Below, piece after piece: positions 1-7,227 of a DNA stretch of 36,043 nucleotides. Each line of letters starts with the position of its first letter. Position 1 is the first letter of the stretch. The notes below the pieces were generated by a model. That model saw only the letters and a program-made list of their open reading frames with translations. It searched no databases and was not told the origin of the DNA. Source of the DNA: Candidatus Cryptobacteroides excrementipullorum. Its GTDB lineage: Bacteria > Bacteroidota > Bacteroidia > Bacteroidales > UBA932. The DNA is taken from contig JADILZ010000013.1 of assembly GCA_017695065.1 (NCBI GenBank), positions 1 to 36,043 on the forward strand, written 5' to 3'. A program made the position numbers and the translations under genes.

Positions 1-330
1 ACGTGAATTCGATGAATTTAATTCATTAAATTACATCGAATTACCTATTAAGGAGCAGGCCCGTTGCCTGCGACAGGTCCCCCGGCGAGGGGGAAGGAAG
101 GGGGTGGCGCCCCTTAACAAGGGGCTGTCACGAAGTGACTGGGGAATAAGATAGGAAGGCCCAACAGGGCCGCACCGGAGCGTCAGCGAGGTATCCGTCA
201 GGGAAACCGAGGCAGTGGAGGTGCCGGCGCAGCGAAGCGGAGGCGCATGCCCCACCGGGGCTGTCATAAATGATAAAATATTGATTTTTAGGATAATATT
301 GTTAAACATAAATTCGTCGAACTGACGTTA
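1..330 (+). repeat. TIR-bounded structured repeat element, copy A
   Basis: This is a non-coding element of about 332 bp; the window begins 2 bp inside its left end. The left end reads ACGTGAATTCGATGAATTTA. The right end at 309-330 is its imperfect inverted repeat, so the ends are terminal inverted repeats. Inside are two GC-rich modules, about 52-145 and 158-266, made of short hairpins such as GGCCC/GGGCC and GTCAC/GTGAC. Copy D at 25235-25639 is collinear, but A lacks 74 bp between two GTCA tetranucleotides, which looks like a microhomology deletion. Apparent reading frames here are low-complexity translations of the hairpins and are not called as genes. No transposase is visible. Confidence 0.85.
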
Positions 331-390
331 AGTAACGTGAATCCGATGTAGGCCAATGGCTTAGGATTGTCTGATTCAAGCTGGTCCGAG

Positions 391-434
391 AATCAGGGAC
401 TGTATCAAAAAGGATGTTGATACAGCCCCTGATT
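391..434. repeat. Long inverted repeat (hairpin)
   Basis: Two 17-nt arms, 391-407 (AATCAGGGACTGTATCA) and 418-434 (TGATACAGCCCCTGATT), pair with one A/C mismatch around a 10-nt loop. There is no T-tract on either side, so it is not a textbook intrinsic terminator. It could still end a transcript entering from outside the window, or be a remnant of a mobile sequence. The rest of 331-535 shows no gene. Immediately after element A, 333-348 repeats the element's left-end motif (15 of 16 bases). Confidence 0.6.
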
Positions 435-535
435 GTGGCATATCGTACTTTCCGATTGCCTGCAGCACGGTCCGGGCCGTGGATTCTGCCTCTCTTGCGC
501 GTCCCGGGCTCACTCAGGTCCTTCCTGTTATTATT

Positions 536-566
536 TTTGGAGGAAAGCAAAAAATCCCTATCTTTG
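536..566 (+). promoter_or_regulatory. Bacteroidota-type promoter of the metX operon
   Basis: TTTG at 536-539 and TATCTTTG at 559-566 are separated by 19 nt, matching the Bacteroidota -33 TTTG and -7 TAnnTTTG consensus. The transcript is expected to start at about 571-575. That leaves almost no leader before the small ORF at 576 and about 235 nt before metX. Confidence 0.7.
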
Positions 567-575
567 CACCCGGTT

Positions 576-629
576 ATGAAAATGTCATCCTTCATATCAT
601 CTATGATGTCCAAGCGAATGCATCGTTAA
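576..629 (+). CDS. Methionine-rich leader peptide (putative attenuation leader)
   Basis: A 17-codon ORF, MKMSSFISSMMSKRMHR, starts within a few nucleotides of the predicted transcription start of the metX-thrA-metY operon. Five of 17 residues are Met, including a tandem pair. This is the composition expected of a peptide that senses charged tRNA-Met through ribosome stalling. A 7-bp hairpin (618-624 with 630-636) spans its last codons and stop codon. No SAM-I consensus or T-box was recognised in the leader. Function is inferred from composition, position and the downstream biosynthetic genes. A chance ORF remains possible. Confidence 0.5.
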   Translation: MKMSSFISSMMSKRMHR

Positions 630-808
630 GATGCATGGCGTTTTCTATTGCCGGGCGGTGTACGGGATGTCCACTCCGGCTTCCATATTACAGAATCAAA
701 TCAGACAGACTGCCGGAATCGCGGCATCGTGACGGGACATGGAGACATTCCGTCGTGCAGAGCCGGATCCGGTATTGGACATGAAACAATGAATTAACAA
801 ATGTCAAG
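630..808 (+). promoter_or_regulatory. metX 5' leader with competing stem pairings
   Basis: This untranslated stretch can form mutually exclusive stems: 650-654 (GCCGG) with 676-680 (CCGGC), or 675-680 (TCCGGC) with 712-717 (GCCGGA). A further stem pairs 731-737 with 748-754, and 763-772 is a CCGGATCCGG palindrome. Alternative pairings behind a leader ORF are what attenuation needs. However, no hairpin is followed by a clear U-tract, so Rho-dependent or translational control would have to be invoked. Near the start codon, a three-codon ORF (801-812, MSR) ends in an ATGA overlap with the metX ATG. Confidence 0.35.
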
Positions 809-1900
809 ATGATACGACAGGAATACATCCACAATGGACAGTTCGCCTGTGAAGCCGGAGGGACGATAGAAGCTTTGAAAGTGGTCTATCATATTTCGGA
901 ATGTGGCTACAAGGCATATCACGGCTCAGGCATTTCTTCATCCGGAAAGAAAGTTATATGGATAACCCATGCCCTTACGGCCAATTCCGATCCGTCGGAC
1001 TGGTGGCCGGAGCTTGTAGGTCCGGGCAAGTTCTTCGACCCTGAAAAACATGTGATTGTATGTGCCAATATGCTCGGGTCCGCATACGGGTCTTCAGGTC
1101 CTGCATCCCCAAGGCCGGGGACAGTGACCGGGGACAACCCGGAAGGTACGCCGTATTTTTTCGGTTTCCCGAAAGTCACAGTACGTGACATTGTCAGGTC
1201 GGAAATCCTTCTTCGCAGACATCTCGGTATAGAGAAGATAGACCTCATCGTAGGCGGTTCTATCGGGGGCTTCCAGGCTCTCGAGTGGGCTGTCATGGAA
1301 CCTGATGTGATAAGGAACGCGGCGTTCATAGCGTGCGGATACCGGGTGACACCTTGGCTTACAGCACATAATGAAGCCCAGAGAATGGCTCTTGAGGCAG
1401 ACGGGACTTTCCGCCTGTGTGAAAGCCTTCAGGGCGGGGCAGCCGGCCTCAGGGCGGCACGCGCGATGGCCCTGATTTCATACCGCAGCTACGAGGGATA
1501 CAACGCGACGCAGGCCGAGCAGGATGAAGACACCTTGTTTGCAGACAGGGCCGCGTCGTATGAAAGATACCAGGGAAAGAAACTGTCCGACAGGTTCGAC
1601 GCCTATTCGTACATGTATCTTACCTATTCCGTTGACAGCCACAATGTAGGACGCGGGCGCGGAGGTGTACCCGCTGCCCTTGGAAGCATAAAGGCGTCAA
1701 GTATAGTGATCGGTATAGACAGCGACGACCTTTTCCCGGTGGAGGAGCAGCGTTATATTGCGGACTGCATCCCGGGAGCCGTGTACCATGAGATAACATC
1801 CAGATTCGGACACGACGGATTCCTTCTGGAGTACAGTCAGATTGCGTCTGTCCTCCGGCCTGTGCTGGAAGAGGGGGAAAATGACATAATGAACAGCTAA
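809..1900 (+). CDS. metX: Homoserine O-acetyltransferase
   Basis: This cytoplasmic alpha/beta-hydrolase-fold enzyme transfers an acetyl group from acetyl-CoA to homoserine, committing carbon to methionine. The 363-residue product has the family signatures THALTANSD (53-61), GGSIGGFQALEW with nucleophile Ser151, the acidic residue in SDDLFP (Asp306), and catalytic His335 in SRFGHDGF. Length is normal for MetX. The ATG at 809 gives the usual short N-terminus (MIRQEYIHNG). The thrA-type gene follows after 14 bp and metY is further downstream, so the operon makes homoserine, acetylates it and sulfhydrylates it. Succinyl-transferring MetX proteins exist, but the MetY neighbour favours acetyl. Confidence 0.95.
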   Translation: MIRQEYIHNGQFACEAGGTIEALKVVYHISECGYKAYHGSGISSSGKKVIWITHALTANSDPSDWWPELVGPGKFFDPEKHVIVCANMLGSAYGSSGPASPRPGTVTGDNPEGTPYFFGFPKVTVRDIVRSEILLRRHLGIEKIDLIVGGSIGGFQALEWAVMEPDVIRNAAFIACGYRVTPWLTAHNEAQRMALEADGTFRLCESLQGGAAGLRAARAMALISYRSYEGYNATQAEQDEDTLFADRAASYERYQGKKLSDRFDAYSYMYLTYSVDSHNVGRGRGGVPAALGSIKASSIVIGIDSDDLFPVEEQRYIADCIPGAVYHEITSRFGHDGFLLEYSQIASVLRPVLEEGENDIMNS

Positions 1901-1914
1901 AAACAGGAACATAT

Positions 1915-4377
1915 ATGCAAGTGCTCAAATTCGGCGGTACGTCAGTGGCGAATGCCGCCAACATGGCCAAAGTGGCGGATATAGTGTCCAGGGCCGTAGA
2001 AAGGGACCGTACCATACTGGTGTGCTCTGCCATAAGCGGATTTACAGACGCTCTGATAAAGATTGGCAATATGGCGGCATCCAGGGATGAGGACTACAGG
2101 TCCATCATCGACGAGTACCAGAAGAGACATCATGCCATCATCAGGGAACTTCTTCCGCTTGAGAAGCATGAGGAGAGCCTGGAGGTATGCGACAGCGTCT
2201 TCGATTCGCTCAGGGGGATAGCGCAGGGTGTCTGCCTTCTCGGGGAGCTCAGCGAGGCGAGCCTGGACGCAATCCAGGGCTGCGGAGAGCTGATATCCAC
2301 CAGGATAATCGCTACCAAGCTGGCATCCATCGGAATCGCTACCAAATGGATAGATTCCCGTTCTATAATCAGGACGCAGAAAAGGGACGGGGTAAATGTC
2401 GTGGATACCGCCCAGACAAATGCCAACGTGTCCAGGATGTTGGAAAACAACCCTATAGCCTCCCTGTTTGTCCTGCCTGGCTTCATCGCCTCGGATATGC
2501 AGGGCCGTACTGTGACTCTTGGCAGGGGAGGGTCGGACTATACTGCTTCGCTTCTTGCGGTGGGGTGCAACGCCCGCATCCTCGAAATCTGGACAGATGT
2601 GCCGGGGATGATGACAGCCAATCCGAAGGTTGTGCCCGGAGCCAAGACCATCAGCAACATCTCCTACAGGGCCGCCCTCGAGCTTTCGCATTTCGGGGCG
2701 AAGGTTATCTATCCTCCTACTATCCAGCCTGTTGTCTCCGAGGGTATTCCTATATATGTCAAGAACACTTTTGATCCTGAAGCTCCGGGGACACTCATCG
2801 AGAAGAACCCTCCCCGCTGCCACCGTAACCTTATCGGCATCTCAAACTCGGACAACATCGCCCTGCTCTCTCTCGAAGGAAGCGGCATGGTGGGCATCCC
2901 CGGATTCTCGAGCCGGCTTTTCGACACGTTGAGCCGCAGTGGAATCAACATCATCCTTATCACCCAGGCTTCCTCTGTCCATACCATGTGCATTGCCGTG
3001 TCGGAGAAGGACGCTGACAAGGCGAAGGCTGCGGCTGATGCCAGGTTTGCATACGAGATTTCACTCGGGAAGCTCAACCCGCTGAAGGTGGAAAAGGGCT
3101 TTTCAATAGTGTGCCTCGTCGGCGATGACATCCTGAACCAGTGCGGGACTACAGGACGCATGCTCGCGGCTCTCGGACGCCACAGCGTGTCCATAAGGGC
3201 CACGGCACAGGGGTCATCAGAGCGCAACATTTCCGTGATTGTCCATTCCGAGGATGTGAACAGGGCAATAAGGTATATCCACAATGAGTTTTTCGAGAAG
3301 ACAGCCATAAAGGACGTCAACCTTTTTGTGGCAGGCTACGGTACTGTAGGCAAGGCACTTATCGATATTATCGCCCGTAACGGGGACAGCATTGCGGCAC
3401 GGACTGGAAAACGTCTCCGCATCGCAGGACTTTCCAACAGCAGACGTTTCGTCATCGACAACGACGGGCTCCCTCTTGACAACATACAGCAGAGGCTCGA
3501 GAGCGGGGAGAGTGCTGCGGATGAGGCTTATTTCGAAGCCCTTGCAAACACATCCCTGCAGAATTCCGTCTTCGTGGACTGCACTGCAAGCTCCGATATA
3601 GCATATAAGTACATGAATCTTTTCAAGCACGGATATTCGGTGGTTGCATGCAACAAGATAACCTTCTCGTCTCCGTATGCGCAGTACCAGGCCCTGAAGA
3701 AGTCAGCGCTCGAGAACGGGGCGTCACTCAAATACGAGACCACTGTGGGGGCCGCGCTGCCGATACTTGAGTCCATTTCGCGCAGTGTCAACAGCGGAGA
3801 TACGATACACCGCATCGAGGCAGTGCTCTCAGGTACGCTGAATTACATCTTCAGCACGTATGACGGAGGTAAGACGGCCACGTTTGCCGAGATAGTCCGC
3901 AGGGCGCATGATGCAGGCTATACGGAGCCTGATCCGCGTCTTGACCTGAGCGGCCGCGATGTACTCCGCAAGCTGCTGATTCTCTCGCGCGAGGCAGGGG
4001 TCGGGATTGACGAGAAGGATGTGGAGATATGCCCTATCCTCGGCCCTGAGTTCTTCGAAGGGAAGGTGGACGCCTTCTACGGGAAACTCGAGAAGAATGA
4101 GGCCGCTTTCGCGGCACAATACGACGCTGCAGCCTCCAAAGGCTTGAGACAGAGGTTTATCGCTTCCCTGGTCAAAGACGATTCGTCACCGTTCGGGTAT
4201 AAGGCGAAAATGTCTCTGGAGAATGTCGGCCCTGAGCATCCGCTCTACAATCTCTGCGGGACGGACAACGCCGCCATTATCAGGACAGACTTCTATCCGT
4301 CTCCTCTGGTGATACAGGGTGCTGGCGCAGGAGCATACCAGACAGCCTCCGGTGTTCTGAATGATATATTGGTCTGA
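1915..4377 (+). CDS. thrA: Bifunctional aspartokinase / homoserine dehydrogenase
   Basis: The 820-residue fusion catalyses the first and third steps from aspartate to homoserine. The aspartokinase domain begins with KFGGTSV (5-11) and runs to about residue 290. Tandem ACT-type regulatory segments span about 310-460 and usually bind threonine or another end product. The homoserine dehydrogenase Rossmann fold starts with AGYGTVG (473-479), followed by the catalytic domain with GTLNYIF (about 640) and the GRDVLRKLLILSREAG helix (about 682-697). Length fits the Bacteroidota ThrA type. The missing middle step is encoded by asd at 6111. Whether the lysine or threonine branch inhibits this isoform cannot be read from the sequence. 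Confidence 0.95.
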   Translation: MQVLKFGGTSVANAANMAKVADIVSRAVERDRTILVCSAISGFTDALIKIGNMAASRDEDYRSIIDEYQKRHHAIIRELLPLEKHEESLEVCDSVFDSLRGIAQGVCLLGELSEASLDAIQGCGELISTRIIATKLASIGIATKWIDSRSIIRTQKRDGVNVVDTAQTNANVSRMLENNPIASLFVLPGFIASDMQGRTVTLGRGGSDYTASLLAVGCNARILEIWTDVPGMMTANPKVVPGAKTISNISYRAALELSHFGAKVIYPPTIQPVVSEGIPIYVKNTFDPEAPGTLIEKNPPRCHRNLIGISNSDNIALLSLEGSGMVGIPGFSSRLFDTLSRSGINIILITQASSVHTMCIAVSEKDADKAKAAADARFAYEISLGKLNPLKVEKGFSIVCLVGDDILNQCGTTGRMLAALGRHSVSIRATAQGSSERNISVIVHSEDVNRAIRYIHNEFFEKTAIKDVNLFVAGYGTVGKALIDIIARNGDSIAARTGKRLRIAGLSNSRRFVIDNDGLPLDNIQQRLESGESAADEAYFEALANTSLQNSVFVDCTASSDIAYKYMNLFKHGYSVVACNKITFSSPYAQYQALKKSALENGASLKYETTVGAALPILESISRSVNSGDTIHRIEAVLSGTLNYIFSTYDGGKTATFAEIVRRAHDAGYTEPDPRLDLSGRDVLRKLLILSREAGVGIDEKDVEICPILGPEFFEGKVDAFYGKLEKNEAAFAAQYDAAASKGLRQRFIASLVKDDSSPFGYKAKMSLENVGPEHPLYNLCGTDNAAIIRTDFYPSPLVIQGAGAGAYQTASGVLNDILV

Positions 4378-4401
4378 TGTCCAATATGTCATTATGTCTC
4401 T

Positions 4402-4433
4402 CCCCCCCGTCACCTTACGGTGACAGCTCCCTT
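4402..4433 (-). repeat. Inverted relic of the structured repeat
   Basis: Read on the minus strand, this is AAGGGAGCTGTCACC followed by a short loop and GGTGACGGGGG. That matches the 3' hairpin of the repeat core (GGGGCTGTCACC, loop, GGTGACTGGGGG). It is the only copy in the window in the opposite orientation, and the rest of the core is missing. It lies in the 100-bp gap between thrA and metY. The hairpin (GTCACC/GGTGAC) is intact and could still fold in the operon transcript. Confidence 0.6.
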
Positions 4434-4477
4434 GGAAAAAGAATTGAAATTGATTGAAAATTAATAATTTATAAACC

Positions 4478-5758
4478 ATGTCAAAAGAAAGGAAATATAA
4501 GTTCGAGACCCTGCAGGTCAGGGCAGGACAGGAAATTGACCCACAGTCAAAAGGTACCGCTGTGCCGATCTACCAGAGCACTGCATACGTGTTTGACAAC
4601 ATGCAGTACGGGGTGGACCTTTTCACCCTCAGCAAGCCTGGAAATATCTATACACGCATAACGAACACCACTACCGAGATGTTCGAGAAAAGAATGGCTG
4701 CGCTGGAGAACGGTGTCGCCGCCACCGCAACGGCTTCCGGGCAGTCTTCCGTGCTGCTGAGTATCCTGAATGTGGCGGGGATGGGGGAGAACATAGTGGC
4801 TTCACCTTTCCTTTACGGGGGGACGTTCACGATGTTCGCCATCACGCTCAGGGACATGGGGATAGAGGTGCGGTTCGCCAAGAGTGACAAGGTGGATGAC
4901 CTGGAGGCTCTGGTGGACGGGAAGACCAAGGCTATCTTTATCGAGAATCTCGCAAACCCGGCTTTCAGCATACCTGACTTCGAGCCTATAGTGGATATGG
5001 CCCGCCGTCATGGCATCTGTGTCCTGGTAGACAATACCTTCGGTATGGGAGGTTATCTTTTCCGCGCATCCGACTGGGGTGTGAATGTCAGCATACATTC
5101 AGCTACCAAGTGGATATGCGGACACGGTACGGCACTGGGCGGAGTGGTCGTGGACAACGGCAACTTTGAATGGACTCCGGAGAAGTATCCTCTGCTCGCT
5201 GCTCCGTCCGAGAGCTATCACGGGGTGGTATATACGGAGGTCTTCGGCAAGGCTGCTTTCGCCGGGAGAATCCGCGTGGACGGGTTGCGCAACCTCGGAC
5301 CTGCTCCGTCGCCTTTCAATTCGTTCCTGATGCTCCAGGGCCTTGAGACCCTGTCACTGCGCGGGGAGAGGTGCTGCGAGAATACTCTTGCAGTGGCGCA
5401 GTTTCTCCAGAAGCATCCTGCTGTGGAGAGTGTCAACTATCCGGGTCTGGAGGGCAACCCTTACCACGAGCTGGGAAAGAAATACCTCAGACATGGATTC
5501 GGCGGTGTGCTGACTTTCAGGGTGAAAGGCGGGTTCGACGGAGCTGCCGCCCTGGTGGACAGGCTGGAGCTCATCCTTCATGTGGGAAGTGTCGGCGATG
5601 CCAAATCGCTCATCGTGCATCCTGCCTCCACCACCCATTCCCAGCTCAGTCCTGAGGAGCAGGTGGCAGCGGGTGTATATCCGAACCAGCTACGCCTCTC
5701 TGTCGGCCTGGAGAACATAGATGACCTTATCTATGACCTTGACAACGCCCTGAAATAG
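4478..5758 (+). CDS. metY: O-acetylhomoserine sulfhydrylase (PLP-dependent)
   Basis: This Cys/Met-metabolism PLP enzyme (fold type I, cytoplasmic) makes homocysteine from O-acetylhomoserine and sulfide. The 426-residue product shows the YTRITNTT substrate-phosphate region (58-65), FIENLANP (about 154-161), VDNTFGMGGY, and the PLP lysine Lys211 in SIHSATKW. The length and the long HSQL region near the C-terminus favour MetY over the shorter cystathionine gamma-synthase or beta-lyase relatives. It lies 100 bp after the thrA fusion, behind an AT-rich leader (AATTTATAAACC) that resembles the M16 gene leader. A role in gamma-elimination or cystathionine synthesis cannot be fully excluded. Confidence 0.9.
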   Translation: MSKERKYKFETLQVRAGQEIDPQSKGTAVPIYQSTAYVFDNMQYGVDLFTLSKPGNIYTRITNTTTEMFEKRMAALENGVAATATASGQSSVLLSILNVAGMGENIVASPFLYGGTFTMFAITLRDMGIEVRFAKSDKVDDLEALVDGKTKAIFIENLANPAFSIPDFEPIVDMARRHGICVLVDNTFGMGGYLFRASDWGVNVSIHSATKWICGHGTALGGVVVDNGNFEWTPEKYPLLAAPSESYHGVVYTEVFGKAAFAGRIRVDGLRNLGPAPSPFNSFLMLQGLETLSLRGERCCENTLAVAQFLQKHPAVESVNYPGLEGNPYHELGKKYLRHGFGGVLTFRVKGGFDGAAALVDRLELILHVGSVGDAKSLIVHPASTTHSQLSPEEQVAAGVYPNQLRLSVGLENIDDLIYDLDNALK

Positions 5759-5806
5759 CCGCAGCGGAGCGTCAGCGAGACTTCCGGGCGGAAGTCGACC
5801 TCCCCG
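5759..5806 (+). repeat. Partial copy of structured repeat core
   Basis: Directly after the metY stop codon lie the first part of the core (GCAGCGGAGCGTCAGCGAG) and its inner hairpin GACTTCC-GGGC-GGAAGTC. The rest of the unit is missing. The inner stem uses the GACTTCC/GGAAGTC version also found in the full copy at 5856, not the GGTTTCC/GGAAACC version of the copies near 17 kb. Confidence 0.7.
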
Positions 5807-5807
5807 G

Positions 5808-6107
5808 ATAACCGGACCAAATTATAGTATTAACATAAAAAGACAAATATAATAAGGCCCTTCAGGGCCGCAGCGGAGCGTCAGCAAGACTTCCTGGAGG
5901 AAGTCGCAGCAGCGCAGCTGCCGGCGCAGCGAAGCGGAGCCGCATGCCCCAGGGGGCTGTCGCCGGCAGGCGACTGGGGGAGGACAGGCGAAGGTCTTCG
6001 GACCTTCGGACTTTCATGATTTTGTCGGTCACTGACCTTCAGACATGAAAGCCGTCCCCCCTCAGAATAACCGGACCAAATTATAGTATTAACATAAAAA
6101 AGACAAA
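5808..6107 (+). repeat. 40-bp direct repeat of the asd leader flanking a repeat core
   Basis: The segments 5808-5847 and 6067-6107 are identical apart from one extra A; each starts ATAACCGGACCAAATTATAG. The second copy ends three bases before the asd ATG, and the first has no gene behind it. The 219 bp between them carry repeat core B and an inverted copy of the asd start region. The arrangement suggests that the asd upstream region was duplicated when, or after, the repeat arrived. No TAnnTTTG promoter was found here. Confidence 0.85.
5856..5980 (+). repeat. Structured repeat core, copy B
   Basis: The copy has the full hairpin series: GGCCC-TTCA-GGGCC, outer stem GCAGC/GCTGC, inner stem GACTTCC-TGGA-GGAAGTC, GCCCC/GGGGC, and GTCGCC-GGCA-GGCGAC. 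A following hairpin GAAGGTC-TTCG-GACCTTC lies at 5990-6007 and has a C(UUCG)G loop. Three stems differ from the copies near 17 kb by paired, compensating changes. Unlike copies A and D, no TIR ends are recognisable. Confidence 0.85.
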
Positions 6108-6119
6108 ATCATGAAAGTC
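6009..6119 (+). promoter_or_regulatory. Antisense copy of the asd start region in its own leader
   Basis: GACTTTCATGATTTTGTC (6009-6026) is the perfect 18-nt reverse complement of 6102-6119, which includes the asd ATG (6111-6113). In a transcript spanning both, the start codon would be buried in an 18-bp stem. The same antisense strand can instead pair over 8 bp (6011-6018 with 6044-6051, CTTTCATG/CATGAAAG), which would free the start. The segment 6041-6056 also resembles the asd start in direct orientation. Perfect pairing is seen directly; a regulatory role is inferred. It could also be a neutral product of local rearrangement. Confidence 0.6.
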
Positions 6120-7115
6120 GCTGTTGTCGGTGCCACCGGCCTGGTCGGCACCAGAATGCTGGAAGTCCTCGCAGAGAGGAACTTTCCCGTAACAGAACTC
6201 TATCCAGTGGCCTCCGAGAAATCCGTAGGCCGCAAAATCACATTCAGGGGAAAGGAATGGACAGTTGTCAGCGCTGACGACGCCATCGCTGCACGTCCTG
6301 ACGTAGCGCTGTTCTCCGCCGGAGCAGGCGCGTCAAAAGAGCTTGCCCCGAAATTTGCCGAAGCCGGATGCCGTGTGGTGGACAACTCCTCATGCTGGAG
6401 GATGGACCCTACAAAGAAACTTGTCGTCCCTGAAATCAACGGGGATGTCATCGGGAAAGACGACTTTATCATTGCCAATCCCAACTGCTCCACCATCCAG
6501 ATGCTCATGCCTCTTGCGCCGCTCCATAAGGCATACACTATCAAGAGGATAGTCGTATCCACCTATCAGTCTGTGACAGGCACCGGATACAAGGCCTTGA
6601 ATCAGATGGAGGCCGAGCGCTCCGGAAAGAAATGGGGAGAGTATCCTGCCGTCTATCCATATCCTATAGACGAAAACATCCTGCCGCACATAGACAGCTT
6701 CCTTGAGAACGGATATACCAAGGAGGAGATGAAGATGGTCAATGAGACCCACAAGATCCTCGACGAGAACATCCTGGTGTCTCCGACCACAGTCCGCGTT
6801 CCTGTGAAAGGCGGCCATTCGGAGTCGGTGAATCTCGAGTTCGAGAAAGATTTTGACCTTGCCGATGTCCGACGCATCATTTCCGAGACACCGGGCTGCA
6901 TCCTCCAGGACGACCCTGCAAACAACGTGTATCCGATGCCTCTGTACGCTTGGGGCAAGGACGAGGTCTTCGTAGGGCGTATCCGCCGTGACCCTTCTGT
7001 CAAGTACGGCCTCAATCTCTGGTGTGTGGCCGACAACCTCCGCAAAGGTGCCGCCACCAACGCCGTCCAGATCGCCGAGCTGCTCATCCGCAAGGGCTTC
7101 CTTCCGGCGGAGTAG
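6111..7115 (+). CDS. asd: Aspartate-semialdehyde dehydrogenase
   Basis: The enzyme makes L-aspartate 4-semialdehyde from aspartyl phosphate with NADPH, the step between the two activities of the upstream ThrA fusion. It is therefore needed for Met, Thr, Lys and diaminopimelate. The 334-residue product has the nucleotide-binding GATGLVG (8-14), catalytic Cys126 in NPNCST, and catalytic His236 in KGGHSESV; the length is normal. It lies 352 bp after metY. It may be reached by readthrough of the metX operon or have its own promoter inside the repeat-rich leader; none matching the consensus was identified. The leader contains a perfect antisense copy of the translation start. Confidence 0.95.
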   Translation: MKVAVVGATGLVGTRMLEVLAERNFPVTELYPVASEKSVGRKITFRGKEWTVVSADDAIAARPDVALFSAGAGASKELAPKFAEAGCRVVDNSSCWRMDPTKKLVVPEINGDVIGKDDFIIANPNCSTIQMLMPLAPLHKAYTIKRIVVSTYQSVTGTGYKALNQMEAERSGKKWGEYPAVYPYPIDENILPHIDSFLENGYTKEEMKMVNETHKILDENILVSPTTVRVPVKGGHSESVNLEFEKDFDLADVRRIISETPGCILQDDPANNVYPMPLYAWGKDEVFVGRIRRDPSVKYGLNLWCVADNLRKGAATNAVQIAELLIRKGFLPAE

Positions 7116-7160
7116 AGTGGACATTACGGCTTCGGGATGTTCCCGGCAAGCTGCAGATGC

Positions 7161-7201
7161 AAACAGTCCGGTCAGCCTTCAAGAGGCTGACCGGACTGTT
7201 T
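7161..7201. terminator. Bidirectional terminator between asd and pheS
   Basis: An 18-bp perfect stem (7161-7178 with 7184-7201) closes a 5-nt TCAAG loop. It ends in TGTTTGG on plus and TGTTTGCA on minus. It sits between the convergent asd and pheS genes, 45 and 26 bp from their stops, and could serve both. Confidence 0.85.
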
Positions 7202-7227
7202 GGTATATTGTGCTATATCTGTCTTAC

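Noticed and set aside
31..309. Reading frame of 92 codons across repeat element A
   Set aside because: It translates hairpin repeats into low-complexity sequence and recurs in any open frame of other copies; no start context or family match.
573..808. SAM-I riboswitch or T-box in the metX leader
   Set aside because: No SAM-I core consensus or T-box sequence could be found by eye. A divergent class is not excluded, and a covariance-model search would decide.
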